A stretch of DNA of 64,000 nt from Hemileia vastatrix (Eukaryota; Basidiomycota; Pucciniomycetes; Pucciniales; Zaghouaniaceae). This document shows, in pieces, positions 45,160 through 58,360 of the stretch (the stretch's first letter is position 1; each line of letters begins with the position of its first letter). Where the stretch lies: the NCBI GenBank assembly GCA_030280995.1, contig JASXTE010000012.1, positions 5,899,001 through 5,963,000 on the forward strand. The letters are read 5' to 3'. Below the pieces are notes generated by a model. The model had not been told where the DNA came from and did no database searches. It saw only the letters and a list, made by a program, of their open reading frames with translations. A program made the position numbers and the translations under genes.

Positions 45160-48100
45160 AGGGGGTGTCAGCTCTGGGAAATTTGCATTTCACCTAAGTG
45201 TGGATTTCAAACCAAATCAACACTTTAATTTTTCAAAAAATTCACTTATTTCAAAAATGGGTGTCAGTTTTTACTTCAAATAAGCACTTTTTGCACAATT
45301 TTTTTTCACAACCACATTTTTGCCTCAACATCCTTGTGGCATGTCACACACATGCCTCCTTCCCTACCCATCAACCCTTGGAACACATTCCTCACTGAAA
45401 GTTAAAACATTTTATTGCCAAATTTTTAAAATTTTTGAATTCTTCTTAACCAAAATCACTGTCTCAATTTTTATCTTTCTCATCACAGTAAGTTCATTCC
45501 TTTTCATTTCTTGGTTCATCACCTTTTTCCAGCTGAATATTCTATTTTTACCTGCATCTTGTGGTTTCTGAGATATTGACCTTATAATTTGAGCCTTCTT
45601 TTTTGCAATATTTCACTTTTTTTGTTTTAGTGTCATTTATACCCATTCATAGCACACTCTTTATACAATTCACTTGATCCATATTCAATCCCCCCCAAAT
45701 TCCATCTTTGCTCTTCCCCAATATATTTTTTCCTACCTTTCCATCAAAGAAAGTGTCAACTCTTTTTATTTTTCATGTCTATCTTATTTCTCTTTCTTTC
45801 TATAAAAAATTCACACTCAAATATATGTAGGACTCTTATCTGGATAATGGCGGACTTATTTAACTCTTCTTGTTGTTTTCACTATCACTTTTCAAATTTT
45901 TGTAAAATTTTGAAAAAAAAATTAGAAGTAGGGTTAGTTTTAATCAAACCTCAAGTCTTTTAGAATAAAGATTTTCCAGAAGCCTGGCTTTTATTTCCAC
46001 CAAAAAGTTTTGATTTGACTCAGTGGTTGCTGAGATATTTAACTTTAAATTTGTGCATTTTTTTGCCCTATTGCATCATCATTTATTCTGATATCAGGCA
46101 ATCAGAGAATAGGGCTTCTTTAATTCATATCTGATGATTATATAGGCTTTTAGTTCTCCTTTAAGTACCTGAAAATGAGAGTAGAATTACTATTTTACAC
46201 TTCTTCACTAATTTTCTCTGAAACACTTGAATCAATATTTTGTCAACTTTTTTCAACTAGTTCTCACTATTTATAATTAATTCACATTCCAATCTATATA
46301 GGAAACTCATTGAGATAAGGGTTGAACTTCTCAACCACTCTTGGTTTTATCTTCATCATCACTTTTTGAATTTTTGTGTAAGGTTGAAATAAAATTTGGA
46401 ATTGGGGTTAGATTTTTTTAAATCTTAAACCCTTTTTAGTGAATATTTTTTAAGAAGCCTACTTTTCATTCCCTTTAAAAAGTTATGTATTTGGTTCAGT
46501 GGTTGCTGATATATTGACTTTTGAATTTCAGCCTTTTTTTACACTATTTTAATATTTTTTTGCTTTGATATTACATAACTAGAAAACACAGCTTCTTAAA
46601 TTCTTATCTCATGATAATCTGCATAATTTAAATATTTATTTACAATTTCCAATGAAAATTCCAAGTTTACTTATTTCATTTGCCCTCTTGGGGACTTTTT
46701 GGCTTTATTTTGGTACACTTTTGGTATCTTTTTGGAATGTATTTTTTGACACTTTAGATATTTTTGGAATTATCATTGTGGTATTATATTAAAATAAGTA
46801 AGCATTCTATTTATATAGCTTCCACCAATACACTCAATTCACCCTGTATATTATAGAATTGGGTCAACTCAAGCCATCAAAAATGGATTCAGCTCTTCAT
46901 CACTCTAGGGAGAATCAATAAATAACAAGATAATCCCTAGTTAAGAATCAAGAAATAAATTCACTAATCTTGATTTCTCATTTCAAATAATTCAAGACTT
47001 AATAATTCGGTAAATGAAGTTAAGAAATGAAGGCTCTATTACTTTTTAAAAGTCTAGGTAGACATGAAAATTAAAGAGTCTAAGAAGGCTTGATATTTTT
47101 CTCTTTCAATCCCATTTATTAATGTATGCAATTATTAATGAATTTCACTTACTTAAAGCTTAAGAATTTTGGGCCATGTGTTCTGGTAAATATTAAAAAT
47201 CAATTTTTTCATCTGTTCCTGTTTTTATTTGTGTTAACCACATTTATTTTCATGAAGTCTACAATCTTTAAATTTAAAATTTGCTTTCATTGACTTGTTT
47301 ATAGATAATTTATAGCTTGCAATTAAAACTTGGAAATACGGACCACCTACTAGGATAAAGTTCAGGGGGAGGTGTTTCCATTTTTTTGGCTTGAGAATTT
47401 AAGAAAAAACTTTAGAAAAAAAGCATTTACTTTTATGTTAGACTTAAAAAATTGAAAGAAATATAAATTTTACATTAGAAATATAAAAATCTACAAAATT
47501 ACATGGATAAATTTTAGATCAAAAATATTAATTGAAGAGTTTGCCATATTTTCATGGTACTTAACTACATCTTTTTAACAAAAAACATGACCAAGTAATG
47601 AAACATTTGGTGAAAAAAAGCATTGGAACTCTTTGAAACAGAAAAGGATTCTACCTTTTATTTTGTTCAAAGTAATTGTTTTCCACCTTGAGCAGGTTTT
47701 TGACTCAATGGAATAGTTTTACCATTAAATAAACCAATACATTCTGTGGAACCCTTTTCTTAAGTAACCTGAGATTATTAAATTCACTCATCTTTGGTCA
47801 CCCATGAAAGCAATTGAGAACATAAAGAAAGAATAGAAGCTATTCATCACTTGCTATACCTATTAATTGAGCTATACCCTAAAGAGAAGTCACTTTACAA
47901 AAAGTTCAAGGTGGCTACATTATCATTAGATCCCAAACAACATAGTGGGATGGCCAATTGAGTTGAGGGATCATGTTGTTGTTTATCGGAATTCACAGGA
48001 TGAAAAAAGACAATTGGTAGGCATGTCATCTTTGACAGCCTTTGGGTAGCCCATGAATTAATCTTTTATAAACCTTTTTGGGGGGTATATGAGTGAATTT

Positions 48101-48170
48101 TGTCAATTAAAGATAATTTGGAAACATTTTCAGATTTGTTTGCTCCCACCCCCTGTCAAAAGCATATATC
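45160..48170. mobile_element. Decayed Harbinger-type element, relative of 17284-21031
   Basis: Left end AGGGGGTGTCAGCTCTGGGA with subterminal CACTTATTTCAAAAATGGGT as in 17284. It repeats the duplicated TTCAGTGGTTGCTGAGATAT segment (46018, 46497) and ends with a transposase remnant. No trace of the Tet-like frame was seen. The right terminus is lost, so the end is approximate. Confidence 0.6.
47660..48100 (-). pseudogene. Remnant of Harbinger transposase
   Basis: Aligns at nucleotide level with 20100-20540: CACCTTGAGCAGG, AATACATTCTG, CAAACAACATAGTG, GATGGCCAATTGA. Frame heavily broken, so no protein could be made. Confidence 0.6.
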
Positions 48171-48254
48171 TAGGCAAATTGACATATACTTTATTTGATA
48201 TTGAGTATGCATGCATAATGCAAATATAATAATAATTTATATTGAATATTAATT

Positions 48255-48689
48255 AGGGGGTGTCAAAAATTACCATATACACCATGCAAGAAAGCCTCAA
48301 AAAAGGTACTAAGTTAGTCATTTTAATTTGAATTACATACCCCATTAACTGGTATACATCAACAGTGTGCTTTTCCTTACACATTCTATCTGTTGGGTAC
48401 ATCCAAGCCCCTTAAGCACTTCTTCCCCTTAACTTAATTAGTCAGCCAAAGTTACACACATGCCCACACCTTAATATTTTTTAACCTAATTCTTAGGCAC
48501 GCATTTTTATATGCACAGTACACTTTGCAGAAAGCTATAAGTCACCCCTAACATCATGTTGCAGCCCTTTTGAAAAAAATTTTATAGTGGGATACTCAAA
48601 TAGCGGACATTTTGTTTTCTGACTTATACTTGAGCTAGGATTGAATTTCATATGCGCTGCTGTAGTGCATTGCGCCAATATACCTACCC
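48255..48689 (+). mobile_element. Left end of a TIR element, right end not found
   Basis: AGGGGGTGTCAAAAATTACC preceded by ATT resembles the 41147 element. No matching right terminus lies in the window; the satellite that follows may have grown inside it. Confidence 0.4.
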
Positions 48690-49570
48690 CTGAAATTTTT
48701 GATGAAAGTGACTCTTACATTACAAAAGTGAGACTCCCACATTAATTTGCAACTTCAAAAGGTGCAAATCATAGATTTCATCCATAATTTACATTCTTGA
48801 ACTCTTATACTTTAAAGTCAAGTCTCTCACACTTATTTTCCATTTCCAATGGTGAAAATCATAGATTTCATCCATAATTTGCATTATTAAACTTTTATAC
48901 TCCAGAAGTTAGCCCCTTGCACTGATATGCCACTTCCAATGGTGAAAATCAAGGATTTCATTCATAATTTCCATTATTGAACTCTTATACTCCAAAAGCA
49001 AGCTTCTCCCACTTATTTGCCACTTCCAATGGTGCAAATAATGTATTTCATCCTTAATTTGCATCATTGAACTCTTACATTGCAAAAGCAAGCCCTACAC
49101 ACTATTTTTCAACAGTTCATGTTTCAAATCATGTATTTCATACATAGTTTGCATTATTGAGCTCTTAGATTGATAAAATCAACCCTCTTGCACTTATTTG
49201 CCACTGTAAATGGTGCAAACTATGTATTTCATCCATAATTTGCATTATTGAACTCTTATACTCCAAAATCAAGCCTCTTGCACTAATTTTCCACTCCCAA
49301 TAGTTCAAATAATGATTTTCATCTATAATCTTCATTATTGAACTCTAATACTCCAAAAGTGAGCCTCTTTCACTGATTTTCAACTTCCAATGGTGAAAAG
49401 AAAGGATTTCATCCATAATTTGCAACATTGGACTCTCACATTAAAAAGGAAATCCTCTTACATTATTTTTAAACTTCCAGAGATACAAAATTTGGATGGA
49501 ATCCATATTTTTCACCATTAGTCTCTTATACTACAAAAGTTAGCCTCTCACACATATTTGCAAAATCTTA
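48690..49570. repeat. Satellite, unit about 87 bp, ~10 copies
   Basis: The phrases TTTCATCCATAATTTGCAT, ATTGAACTCTTATACTCC and CACTTATTTGCCACTTCCAA return every ~87 bp with moderate divergence. A 60-codon minus-strand frame inside is an artefact of the repeat. Confidence 0.8.
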
Positions 49571-49954
49571 TGTTGAAAAGCATGGCTCAATTGGATGAGA
49601 GAATTGTGATGTGCACATATTAATAAAAATATAACTCATGTGTCAGGAGGATCAGGAATAAAAGCTTAAACAATAAAACTGTTAAGAGTTCTTACTACAC
49701 CTTCAAAATTTACAGACTTTGAAGCTCATTAAAGAATCCAAGCTTTTGCTTCATCCAATGTCTTATTGAGACCAATAATCCAAGCCTTTCATTGACTTTT
49801 GACAAATTTGAAATGAATTTCAAATGGTAGAGTAGCTAAACTGAAGAACCAAAATTGAGAACTAAGATCAAGGTAATATAAGCAAAAATATAAAAAATAG
49901 AGTCAATGATTTTGATGGTGAAAAAATTTAACAGGATGATGTGGGGGAGAGGGC
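49571..49954. other. Unassigned DNA before G3
   Basis: No gene. The last bases (GTGGGGGAGAGGGC) are purine-rich and directly precede the LTR, like a polypurine tract. Confidence 0.35.
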
Positions 49955-50714
49955 TGTCATGTGCCACATGACACTTGAAGCAAAATTTAATCTTTTAATC
50001 CATACTCAAAGCACAGAAAGCAATATCTACCTAGTAACTGCTTTTCCCCTTTGTTATATAAATTTGAATGCGCTAGCAACTGCACTATCTAAACCTTAAA
50101 TCTAAATTAGTCAGTCATCCGCTTATATATTTTACTTACGGCAAATTCACAATGTATTAGTGCTAGTATCAATATTATTTTTTCAATTTTGGGTTATTGT
50201 GTGTCTGAGGGTAATTAAAGTTCTGTGAGTAGGTATAGGAGTATGGTTAAATGATCTGTGGGTTATATTGAAGGGTCAGTGATAAATCAAGGGCAGTTTA
50301 TCAAAGGGGTAAATGAAAGATGGAGTTGTCTATATAATGGGGTGGATTTTGTTTGAGATTCTTTAGAATTAAATTATAATATTGTTCTGATAGTATTTAA
50401 ACTTATATAAGGCTATTATTGTTTCCTACCTTTCTTAATAATTGATTTCTCTTCAAACTATTAAAACTCCTAAATCACTGTTGACTATTAATTTCTAAAA
50501 CTTTGTGAGATAGACCTGAATATTTAGTGCTACTATAAATTAAATTATTATTCACCTTGACACTATTTTGAAGCAATATTAATTTTTCTTTGAATCATCT
50601 TTGAATCACTCCCTTGAAGTATTTCTCTGTGCTTTAAAGTAGTCTTCTATCATCTTTACCAAAATTACTTACCCAAGAACACCCTCAAGCTTTTGCATAG
50701 GCTATCCAGTGACA
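49955..50714 (+). repeat. LTR of G3 (760 bp)
   Basis: From TGTCATGTGCCACATGACA to CCAGTGACA, homologous to 3052-3859 and to the inverse of 15883-16658. TATA-like TATATAATGG at about 50331. Confidence 0.82.
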
Positions 50715-50814
50715 GTATAATTTATTTCTCCGTCATTTTCATTCTTTCAATCTACTGCGTATCTTCAGGTGTAAAGTCTAAATAGCACCTGTTCAAAGGA
50801 CTCCTCCTGGGGGC

Positions 50815-51893
50815 ACTATTAACTTCTATGTCTTAATGACTGGAGTTGCCTTTAACTTTTTGCAACTAATTTGTTTAAGGAGGATATTACCATCAGTTTT
50901 CCTATTTACTCTGGAGCTTCAATGTAATTTATCAGTTTATCTTTTTCCAAAAAACTTAAGCTGAAATTTGTAGAAATTTACAAAATTCTATTTTATCTGG
51001 TCAAATCAGAGGAACCCAAATACTGTTTTAGTAAGAAGGTTTAATGGGTTTTTAAATTTCTGAATTTTCCCTCCTTTGAGTGGGAATTAACAGTCTTGGA
51101 TGCCCCAAGGATGGATAATAAAATTCTTGGAAATAACTTCTTACAGCATTGAAATCCTGAAATTGATTGGTCACAGGGATTGATAACCCCTTGTTCTAAG
51201 TGTATTTCTGATTCATCAATTCAGGTCAATAGGGAGTTAAACAACCTTCCTGACCAATTCCTGCTAAAGGACACTTCTCTGCCAGATGTATTTCAAGCAT
51301 CCGATCTTTCTTTAAATGAGCACTTGGCTAACCATTCTAGCTTGACTACCTTACTCAAAGAGGATTTCAATAGCCTCAAAGTGACTAATTTTTGCTCTAT
51401 AAATACAGGTTTACCTTTGACAGACTTCTTCAAAGATGAAAAGTATGACCAAATTAATATTAAAGCCATTAAATCAACTCTACCTGAAGTTTATCATGAC
51501 TTCATTAATGTTTTTTCAATATGTAAGGCTGAAAAACTACTTCCTTATTTACCATACATCCATCAAATAGAGTTGATAGGTCTAGTACCATCAACAAGTC
51601 CTGTCTATTCTTTGTTGAAGGTAAAATATAAAGTTCTTCAACACTAAATATCAGAGAATTTAGAAAAAAATTTCATTCAAGCCAGTAAATCTCCAACTGG
51701 CTCTCCAGTTTTTTTTTTACAAAAAAAGATGGAAGTCTTAGGATATGTGTTGATTATAGAAAACTCAAGGCAGTGACTAAGAAGAATGTATATCCAGTTC
51801 CTCCTATTTCATTACTTCTTATTTTTAATTGTTCTAATTTTATTTCTAAAACTATCTCAGAGGTGCTAATAATCTTATACACATTGTAGGAGG
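50815..51893 (+). pseudogene. G3 protease and N-terminal RT
   Basis: Protease active site reads IYSGAS where G2 has LIDSGSS, so the catalytic Asp is now Tyr. ORF 51180-51647 holds the linker (LPDVFQASDLSLNEH, IKSTLPEVYHDFINVFSICKAEKL) and the early RT (VPSTSPVYSLLKVK). RT then continues through stops to the CACTA insertion, where the reading is resumed at 56379. Confidence 0.8.
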
Positions 51894-51999
51894 TGACACC
51901 ACACAATATTTGGGGGGTATTTCTAGCAAGTTCTCAACTTGAAGTCAGATGGAACTCAGACTGCACTCAGACTTGACTCAGACTGAACTTTACTTTAAA

Positions 52000-54870
52000 C
52001 TCATATTGAGCTCTTAACCTAAAATGGATGAGTCTGTGCTGGAATAATAGTGAAAGTTAAATGAATAATTTATAGAAATAATAACAAGGGAAGATTAATA
52101 ATCTGATCCATTCACAGAATTTTTTTCATAAAACTCATTTTTCATTTTGAATTTCACTTGATCATTAAAAGGACTGAAAATTATACTATTTATTTCAAAA
52201 ACATCACTTTTAACCTCTCTAATGATTTTATTCTATTTTTTTTTGAAAAAATATAAAATAAGATAAGTGGGTTTTTTTATTGATAACTTCTTTTAACCAA
52301 GAATTTGAAGCTTTAATTTTATAATTTAAACCATATTACCTGATATTTTTTTTGTATTTTTATTATTTCTGATTATGAAATATAATTATTTTCAATTCAA
52401 TGGATTTCTTTAAGAAACATATTGAACCATCAAAATTCACAAGTTTTTATTCTAGAATACTGTGAAAAGACTCATAACTAAAAAAAATAAAAGATAGAAA
52501 TATGTTCTCCTAATTTCTGTTTCAATGAAGTCATCTAATAGTTTCTTTACACTAAGCACTAATAATTGATAAATTGTTTAATTATATGTCTAGAAAGAAG
52601 TATAATTCTTACACCAGTGAATTTTAATCCAGTTTTTACATTTTTTTATGCAAGAAGATGATTAAAATTAAGAGGAAACATTTCTTTGCTCTTTTTTCTT
52701 TCTATTGAATATTCAACTACTAAGAATTTTCACAATATAAATTTATTTAATGTAATACATATATGATATTCTGGAACTCTTCATGATGTATTCCATTTAA
52801 ATTCAATGTAAATATGGTTATTTGGTAGAGTAATCTCATGAGTTGAAATAATTAATCACTACTTAGTGAATTTTCCATATGAAAGACTGAAACTCAAGCT
52901 AGATGTAAAAATTTAAAGATAATAAAAACAAAGTAGTATAAATTCATTTAAAATTTAATTTTAGTGCTTGATTTTTCTTCAATGCTGTATTGTGGGAAAA
53001 TTTCAGTGTCAACCTGGGAATAAGCACCATATAGTTTGCAAAGTGCTCTCATGTTAAAAAATGTGCTTCAGGTAAATATTTTGATTGTATTATTGTTCAA
53101 GAGCTGAATTAAATAGGTAAAAGTGGTACTTTTTCATAATTCTATCAGTTTCAAATTGAAAAACTATTATATGATATTCATTTTTTAAAAAGACACAATA
53201 GGTACTTTAGATTATACCCATGTATAAAAGCAGCTTTAAAGGCAATCATCTTTTGATTAAAAATGATATTATTCCATGTTTTAAATGAAAAAAAAATATT
53301 TCAATTCTATGGTGTTGAAAAATAAATTAAATGAAATATTTCAGGTATGCTCTTTTAGTCAATAGAATTAAATTTTTTATAGGAGTAATTCACAACTGAA
53401 CACTTACACACAATTGTAAAATTAAATATATGGGTTTAAGATTTATCAATGATTTATTGGAATTATGATATTTATTCTGATTGGTAGATCTTATATGATA
53501 TTTCTATTCAATTTCTAAGTGTATGAAAAACAATCCCTTTGATATTTTATTTAAACAGAAGAATTTAAAAATTTTCTTGAAATTGGCCTTATTACAAAGC
53601 AATACTGGAATGAGTATATTGTTATAAAAATTAATTTAAATAGAAAAATTTCAAATCTTCATAACATATTTAAAACAAAACATAAACATTAAAATTTGAC
53701 TTTTTATAAAAATATATATTGATTTAAAAGATATTTACTTATTTCTTTTTACAAAATGACCAATGTTATCCTGTGAGGCTTCCCTTCAAATTACAAGTAT
53801 AAGTCTAAAAAATCAATATGATTCTCTGAATACTCTATATAATGTGTAACTAAGGCAAAAAAAATGTTTTTTGAAGTACTTCAAATCTAAGCAGAAGAGC
53901 TGATATCTTTTTTATATAATATAGTTATATAAAATTAATTTTTAGGTAGTTTCTTAATCTGTTATATGGAAAAGAATAATATCATAATAATATATAATCA
54001 ACTTAAAACTATTTTTAATATAATATTTTCTAAAAATTATTCTTAATTTGTACTTATTTTCAGAATTTGAAAGTATTTAATAAAAATATTCTGATATAAA
54101 AATATTATTGTTTTTATATTTAAAATTATTTAATAAAACTTCTAAAAAAGTATAAATTTTATCATCGCTTAAATTAGCTTGAACCACACTTGGAAAAAAG
54201 ATTGCATTGATATTTCAATCTAAGTTCCACCAAAAGCATGATAAATAATTTTTTTTAAATGTATATAGTCATTGAAATGAAAAAAATTAGTAAAATAAAG
54301 GACTCAAAAAGTTTTTTCTGTTACTGAATAGATTATCATAAATATATTGAGGTAGATAACTTATTGAAATTTTTTAAATTTGCAGTTATTACAGTCGATT
54401 ATCCAGTTATACATAGCAATCACAAAACAAGAAATCAACCTAAATGGTTATATATGTAGATAAATCTTTTCTTCAAAATTTACTTGAATTATTTAATTTA
54501 ATTCAAAGCTATTTTTAATTTAACCAACATATTTTACTATTACATTTAAAAATAAATAAAATAAACTTATAAAATACATAAGTTCAATAGTTTAAAATTT
54601 CTTTAAATTTTTTTTCTAGTTTTCAATGTTTTGCTAAAATTTTCCTATTATATTATTTATTTATATAATGTATAGTTATCAGAAGCATTCTGTGAATTCT
54701 TGTGTTAAAAAGCAAAATATTATTTCATTACCAATTACTTTACTGAATTACTTTCTTAGTCTTAAGGTGCATTGAAAATCAATAATATAAAATAAAGACG
54801 TATAAAATATAGGTTTAAGTTCAAAAATATCAATAAAAAATAATTATCAATCATTTTCCATATTGGCAGA
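52000..54870. other. AT-rich interior of the CACTA-like element
   Basis: No frame over 60 codons with any domain, no internal repeat recognised. Confidence 0.45.
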
Positions 54871-54879
54871 ATTGAGCTG

Positions 54880-55560
54880 TAGATTGAGTGGGTGGACCCT
54901 GACATTTGCCCAAAGAGAAAATTTCACTCTCCATTTTTCACTACCTCAATGGACAACCTCTCAATCTCTCCACAAAACTGTTTCTGCCTTTTCATTTCTG
55001 TTAACTCTATTACCACTCACCACCCTTTTATTGCCCTCCTGATACATTTGCTACACCCTTTAAGCTTCAAAATCTAAGTTTAAGCCCTCCTCACTACTCC
55101 CCTCCACTCTATTTTTACTTTTAACACAAATCCACCCATTTTGCAACCTCTCTCTCACCTCCCACTTCCCTCACTCACCCCAATCACCTACATTAGCCCT
55201 CACCAGCCTTTCTCTCACATTCTCAAACTATTACTCACCTCGCCAGTCTATTGTCCACATCCTCCAGCTCTCGCTTACCTCCCCTAGCCCTTTCTCACTT
55301 TCCCAAGCCCTTTCCAGCCCTTCACTCACCTTCCTCAACCTCTCCAGTCCCTTAATTTGGCTGGAGATGTGAGCGAGGTGCTTTAAAGACTAAGTAGGGC
55401 TGGGAGTAGTAGGTGAGAGGCTTTTATCACCTCTCCTAGCCCTTTAAAGACCCTCTCTCACCTTTGCCAGCCTTCCTGAAGTGGATTAGGGGCTTTTATA
55501 ACCTCTCCAAGCCCTGTAAAGCCCCTCTCTTACCTTCCCCAGCCTTCCTCAGCCCCTCAA
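54880..55560. repeat. Pyrimidine-rich CTCACCTCCCCAGCCCTTT-type array
   Basis: Irregular repeats of CTCTCACCTTCCCCAGCC and AGCCCTTTAAAG inside the CACTA-like element. Reading frames through it (54892-55077, 55464-55649) are artefacts. Confidence 0.5.
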
Positions 55561-56378
55561 TTTTTCTGGGTGAGGTGAGCAATGAGATGGGAGAGATGAA
55601 AAAAGTTCTGGGGAGGCATGCAAGGGCTTTGGAAGTAGCCAACTTTTGATAAACTTGAAAATAATTAATATGTATAAATTAGAAATAACAAGGAATAAAA
55701 TATTGAGGAATTATAACCCATTCCAAGTGGTAAAAAGTGTAACTAATTACATATTTCAGAATTTGAGTTGCTTGTGTTTACCAAAAAAATTTGGCCAAGT
55801 GTTGAGAAAGGATGATATTTGTAGGGAAGAAACATGAAGAAATAAAACAAATACAAAGTAAAATAAAACTAAATAATGACAGTGGGCTGGGAAAGGTGAG
55901 TGAGGCTCTGGGGGAGGTGTGAGAAATATAGAGAAGAGAAGGGAGAGGGGTGAAAGGAGAGGAGAGTTGTTTTCTCACTGTGAAGGGAAGGGATAGGGTA
56001 GAAAGGGTAAGTAGATGGAAAGGTTAGCAACAAGATAAGGGGGTAGGATAGGAAGGCAGATTGAAGATAAGGGAAAATTAGGGGCGGGAGGTATCAAATG
56101 GAAGTCCTTCTTGGAATTCTACCAGGAATTATTTCAGGAAGCAAAAAAAGAACTATATGTCTAGTGCACACTTTTTTCCTGCTGTGAATATTTTTTTAAC
56201 TATTAGTCAAATGTGGTTCAATGAAGGTTCAAATAATTTTCAAGGTTTTTTCAAAGTAAATTCAATATTTCTTCATGATTATTTCATCACCACCTCAATG
56301 TGTGCTGAAAACAATATGAATTAGGGTTCAAGGTTGTGGACTTGCTAGCAAGTCCTCCCCCCATATTGTGTGGTGTCA

Positions 56379-57552
56379 TAAACCTTTAATTGAAATGCAT
56401 ACCAGATTTGGTAGTTTTGAATATTTAGTAATGCCCTTTATATTGTGTAATGCACCATTCACTTTTCAAACTTTTGTCAATGATAACTTCCAAGATATTG
56501 TCAAACAGTTTGTTGTTGTCTACCTAGATGAAATTTTAATCTTCTTGAAGACCCTCAAAGAGTATATTCAACATGTCAAAATGGTTCTCATTTGATTTCA
56601 AGAACAAGGACTCTACACCAAGCACACTAAATACAAATTCCACCTAAAATCTATTGACCTTTTGGGTTTTACATTGTCTACCAATGGTTTAGTCATGGAT
56701 GATAAAAAAGTTCAAAAAGTAATGAAATGGCCAGAGCCAACAAAACTAAAATCATTACAAGGATTTTTGGGTTTTGCAAATTTCTATAGAAGATTTATTT
56801 AGGATTACTCTAAAACTATTACAAATCTTACTTTTCTTCTTATAAAAGATACTCCATGGGTCTTCACAGAAAAGTGCAATAAGAATTCAAAGCATTGAAA
56901 ATGGTGTTCACCACAGCTCCAATTATTTGACACTTTGATCCTACTGCCTCAAAAATAGTTAAGACAGATGCTAGAAATTAAGATATAGCCAGGGTAATAT
57001 CGAAATTAAATCCTGAAACAAATTTTTTTCTTTCTGTTGCATTTGAATCACACAAATTGATTGCAGCAGATTTAGATTATGAAATTTATGATAAAGAGTT
57101 ATTACCTATTATTCATTTTCTTAAAAAATTTTGTTCTTTTCTTCTCACTCTAAATAGTTTTTTTCAAATCCTAACTGATCATAATGCTTTGAAATACTTT
57201 TTTCTTCTAAAGTACTAACTAGACATCAGGCTAGGTGGGCTGAGTTCTTATCTGAATTTTATTTTACCATTACCTACTACCCAGGAAAAAATTGTGTAGT
57301 TCCAGATATTTTATTGCATTGGGAAAATATTTATCCACAGAAGGGGGAGGAATTTTCTGACAAGAATCCAGAAAATGTAAAATCAATTTTTAATGAATCA
57401 ATTTTAACAACTCATCAACTTAATTTGATTACAACTCGAAATTCACTATCAAAAAATTTGAGAAGCTTAGTCAAAGTATGATTATTGTTTGGGTATTTAA
57501 GATAAAATACTCTTAAAGCAAGGGGCCAAGAGATTCAGTAGAGAATCAGGTC
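56379..57552 (+). pseudogene. G3 RT C-terminus and RNase H
   Basis: RT resumes at MHTRFGSFEYLVMPF and contains VVVYLDEILIF (about 56520): the conserved YLDD is YLDE, so the second catalytic Asp is lost. The thumb, connection and RNase H follow (FESHKLIAADLDYEIYDKE, LTDHNALKYF) with many stops and frameshifts. Confidence 0.85.
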
Positions 57553-57555
57553 TGT

Positions 57556-57816
57556 CACCACACAATATGGGGGGCAGACTTGCTAGCAAGTCTGCAACCT
57601 TGGACCCAAACTCACCACAGATTGAAAACACATTGAGCTATTGATTAAGGAACCATACAATCAGGAATGAAAACCACTCAGCAGAGCATATTTAGTTGGG
57701 TTTTCAAGTAGAGTTCAGCTTGGTTTCAGTATGAGTTCAGTCTGAGTTCCATCTCAGTTCCATCTCAGTTCAGGTTAAGGACTTGCTAGAAAGTCCACCC
57801 CCTATATTGCATAGTG
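57556..57816. mobile_element. CACTA-like MITE 2 (261 bp), TSD TGT
   Basis: Same length, ends and subterminal repeats as MITE 1 at 44268. TSD TGT on both sides (57553-57555, 57817-57819). Inserted between the RNase H and integrase parts of G3. Confidence 0.85.
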
Positions 57817-57819
57817 TGT

Positions 57820-58360
57820 TAGTCTTCAAAGTTAGAGTATTCATACCCAACAATAAGGATATAAAGTTATAGATTTTTAATAGCAGAAATTATTCTCCAT
57901 TAGCTGGTCATTTTGTTGTTGATAAAACTTACCAGTTAGTAGTGAATGAGTTTATTTGGCCAGGAATGACCAGGAAAATTAAGGCCTATATTTAAGCATG
58001 TTATGGATGTAATAGGAAAAAGGTTTGTTGAAACAGAAAATATGGGTTGCTTCAACAACTTCCAACTCCCTCTAACTCATGGGAATTAATTTCAATTGAT
58101 TTCATTTCTCAATTACCTCCATCAGATAACTTCAATTATATATTAGTCATAGTTGATAGATTTTCTTAAATGTCTATTTTTTTAAAACTAATAATAGTGA
58201 AACTGCATAAGATTTAGCTAAATTATTTCTAGAATTTTTATTTTCTAAACATGGCTTACCCACTTATATTACTTCAGATAGAGGATCCCTGTTTGTTTCT
58301 ACTTTCTGGACTAAAATATTTCAACAATTAAATATTATGAGGAATCTTTCTACTGCCTAT
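57820..58360 (+). pseudogene. G3 integrase, N-terminal part
   Basis: Contains AGHF-like SPLAGHFVVDKTYQLVV, FIWPGMTRKIKAY, then ISIDFISQLPPSDNF and TSDRGSLFVSTFWT, ending at NLSTAY where H2 is inserted. TAA and frameshifts are present. The corresponding part of G1 (nt 1-410) is intact. Confidence 0.8.

Larger units (their letters stand above)
51897..56375. mobile_element. CACTA-like element, 4.5 kb, non-coding
   Basis: Ends CACCACACAATATTTGGGGGG and inverse of CCCCCCATATTGTGTGGTG. The palindrome GGACTTGCTAGCAAGTCC is near the right end, degenerate at the left (TCTAGCAAGTTC). Subterminal AACTCAGACTG-type repeats at 51950-51990 are the inverse of those in the MITEs. Flanking bases TGA / TCA match the TTA of the uninterrupted G2 sequence, a decayed 3-bp TSD. 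No transposase was recognised, so it is probably the larger non-autonomous relative of the MITEs. Confidence 0.8.
49955..58360 (+). mobile_element. Ty3/gypsy element G3, gag-less and interrupted
   Basis: Family of G1/G2 by LTR and pol. Order: LTR, ~100-bp leader, protease/RT, CACTA-like insertion (51897-56375), rest of RT and RNase H, CACTA MITE (57556-57816), start of integrase, then cut by H2 at 58361. No gag is present between LTR and protease. Confidence 0.8.

Noticed and set aside
48690..49570. CRISPR array
   Set aside because: Units are ~87 bp, diverged throughout, without a repeat/spacer structure, in a eukaryotic genome.
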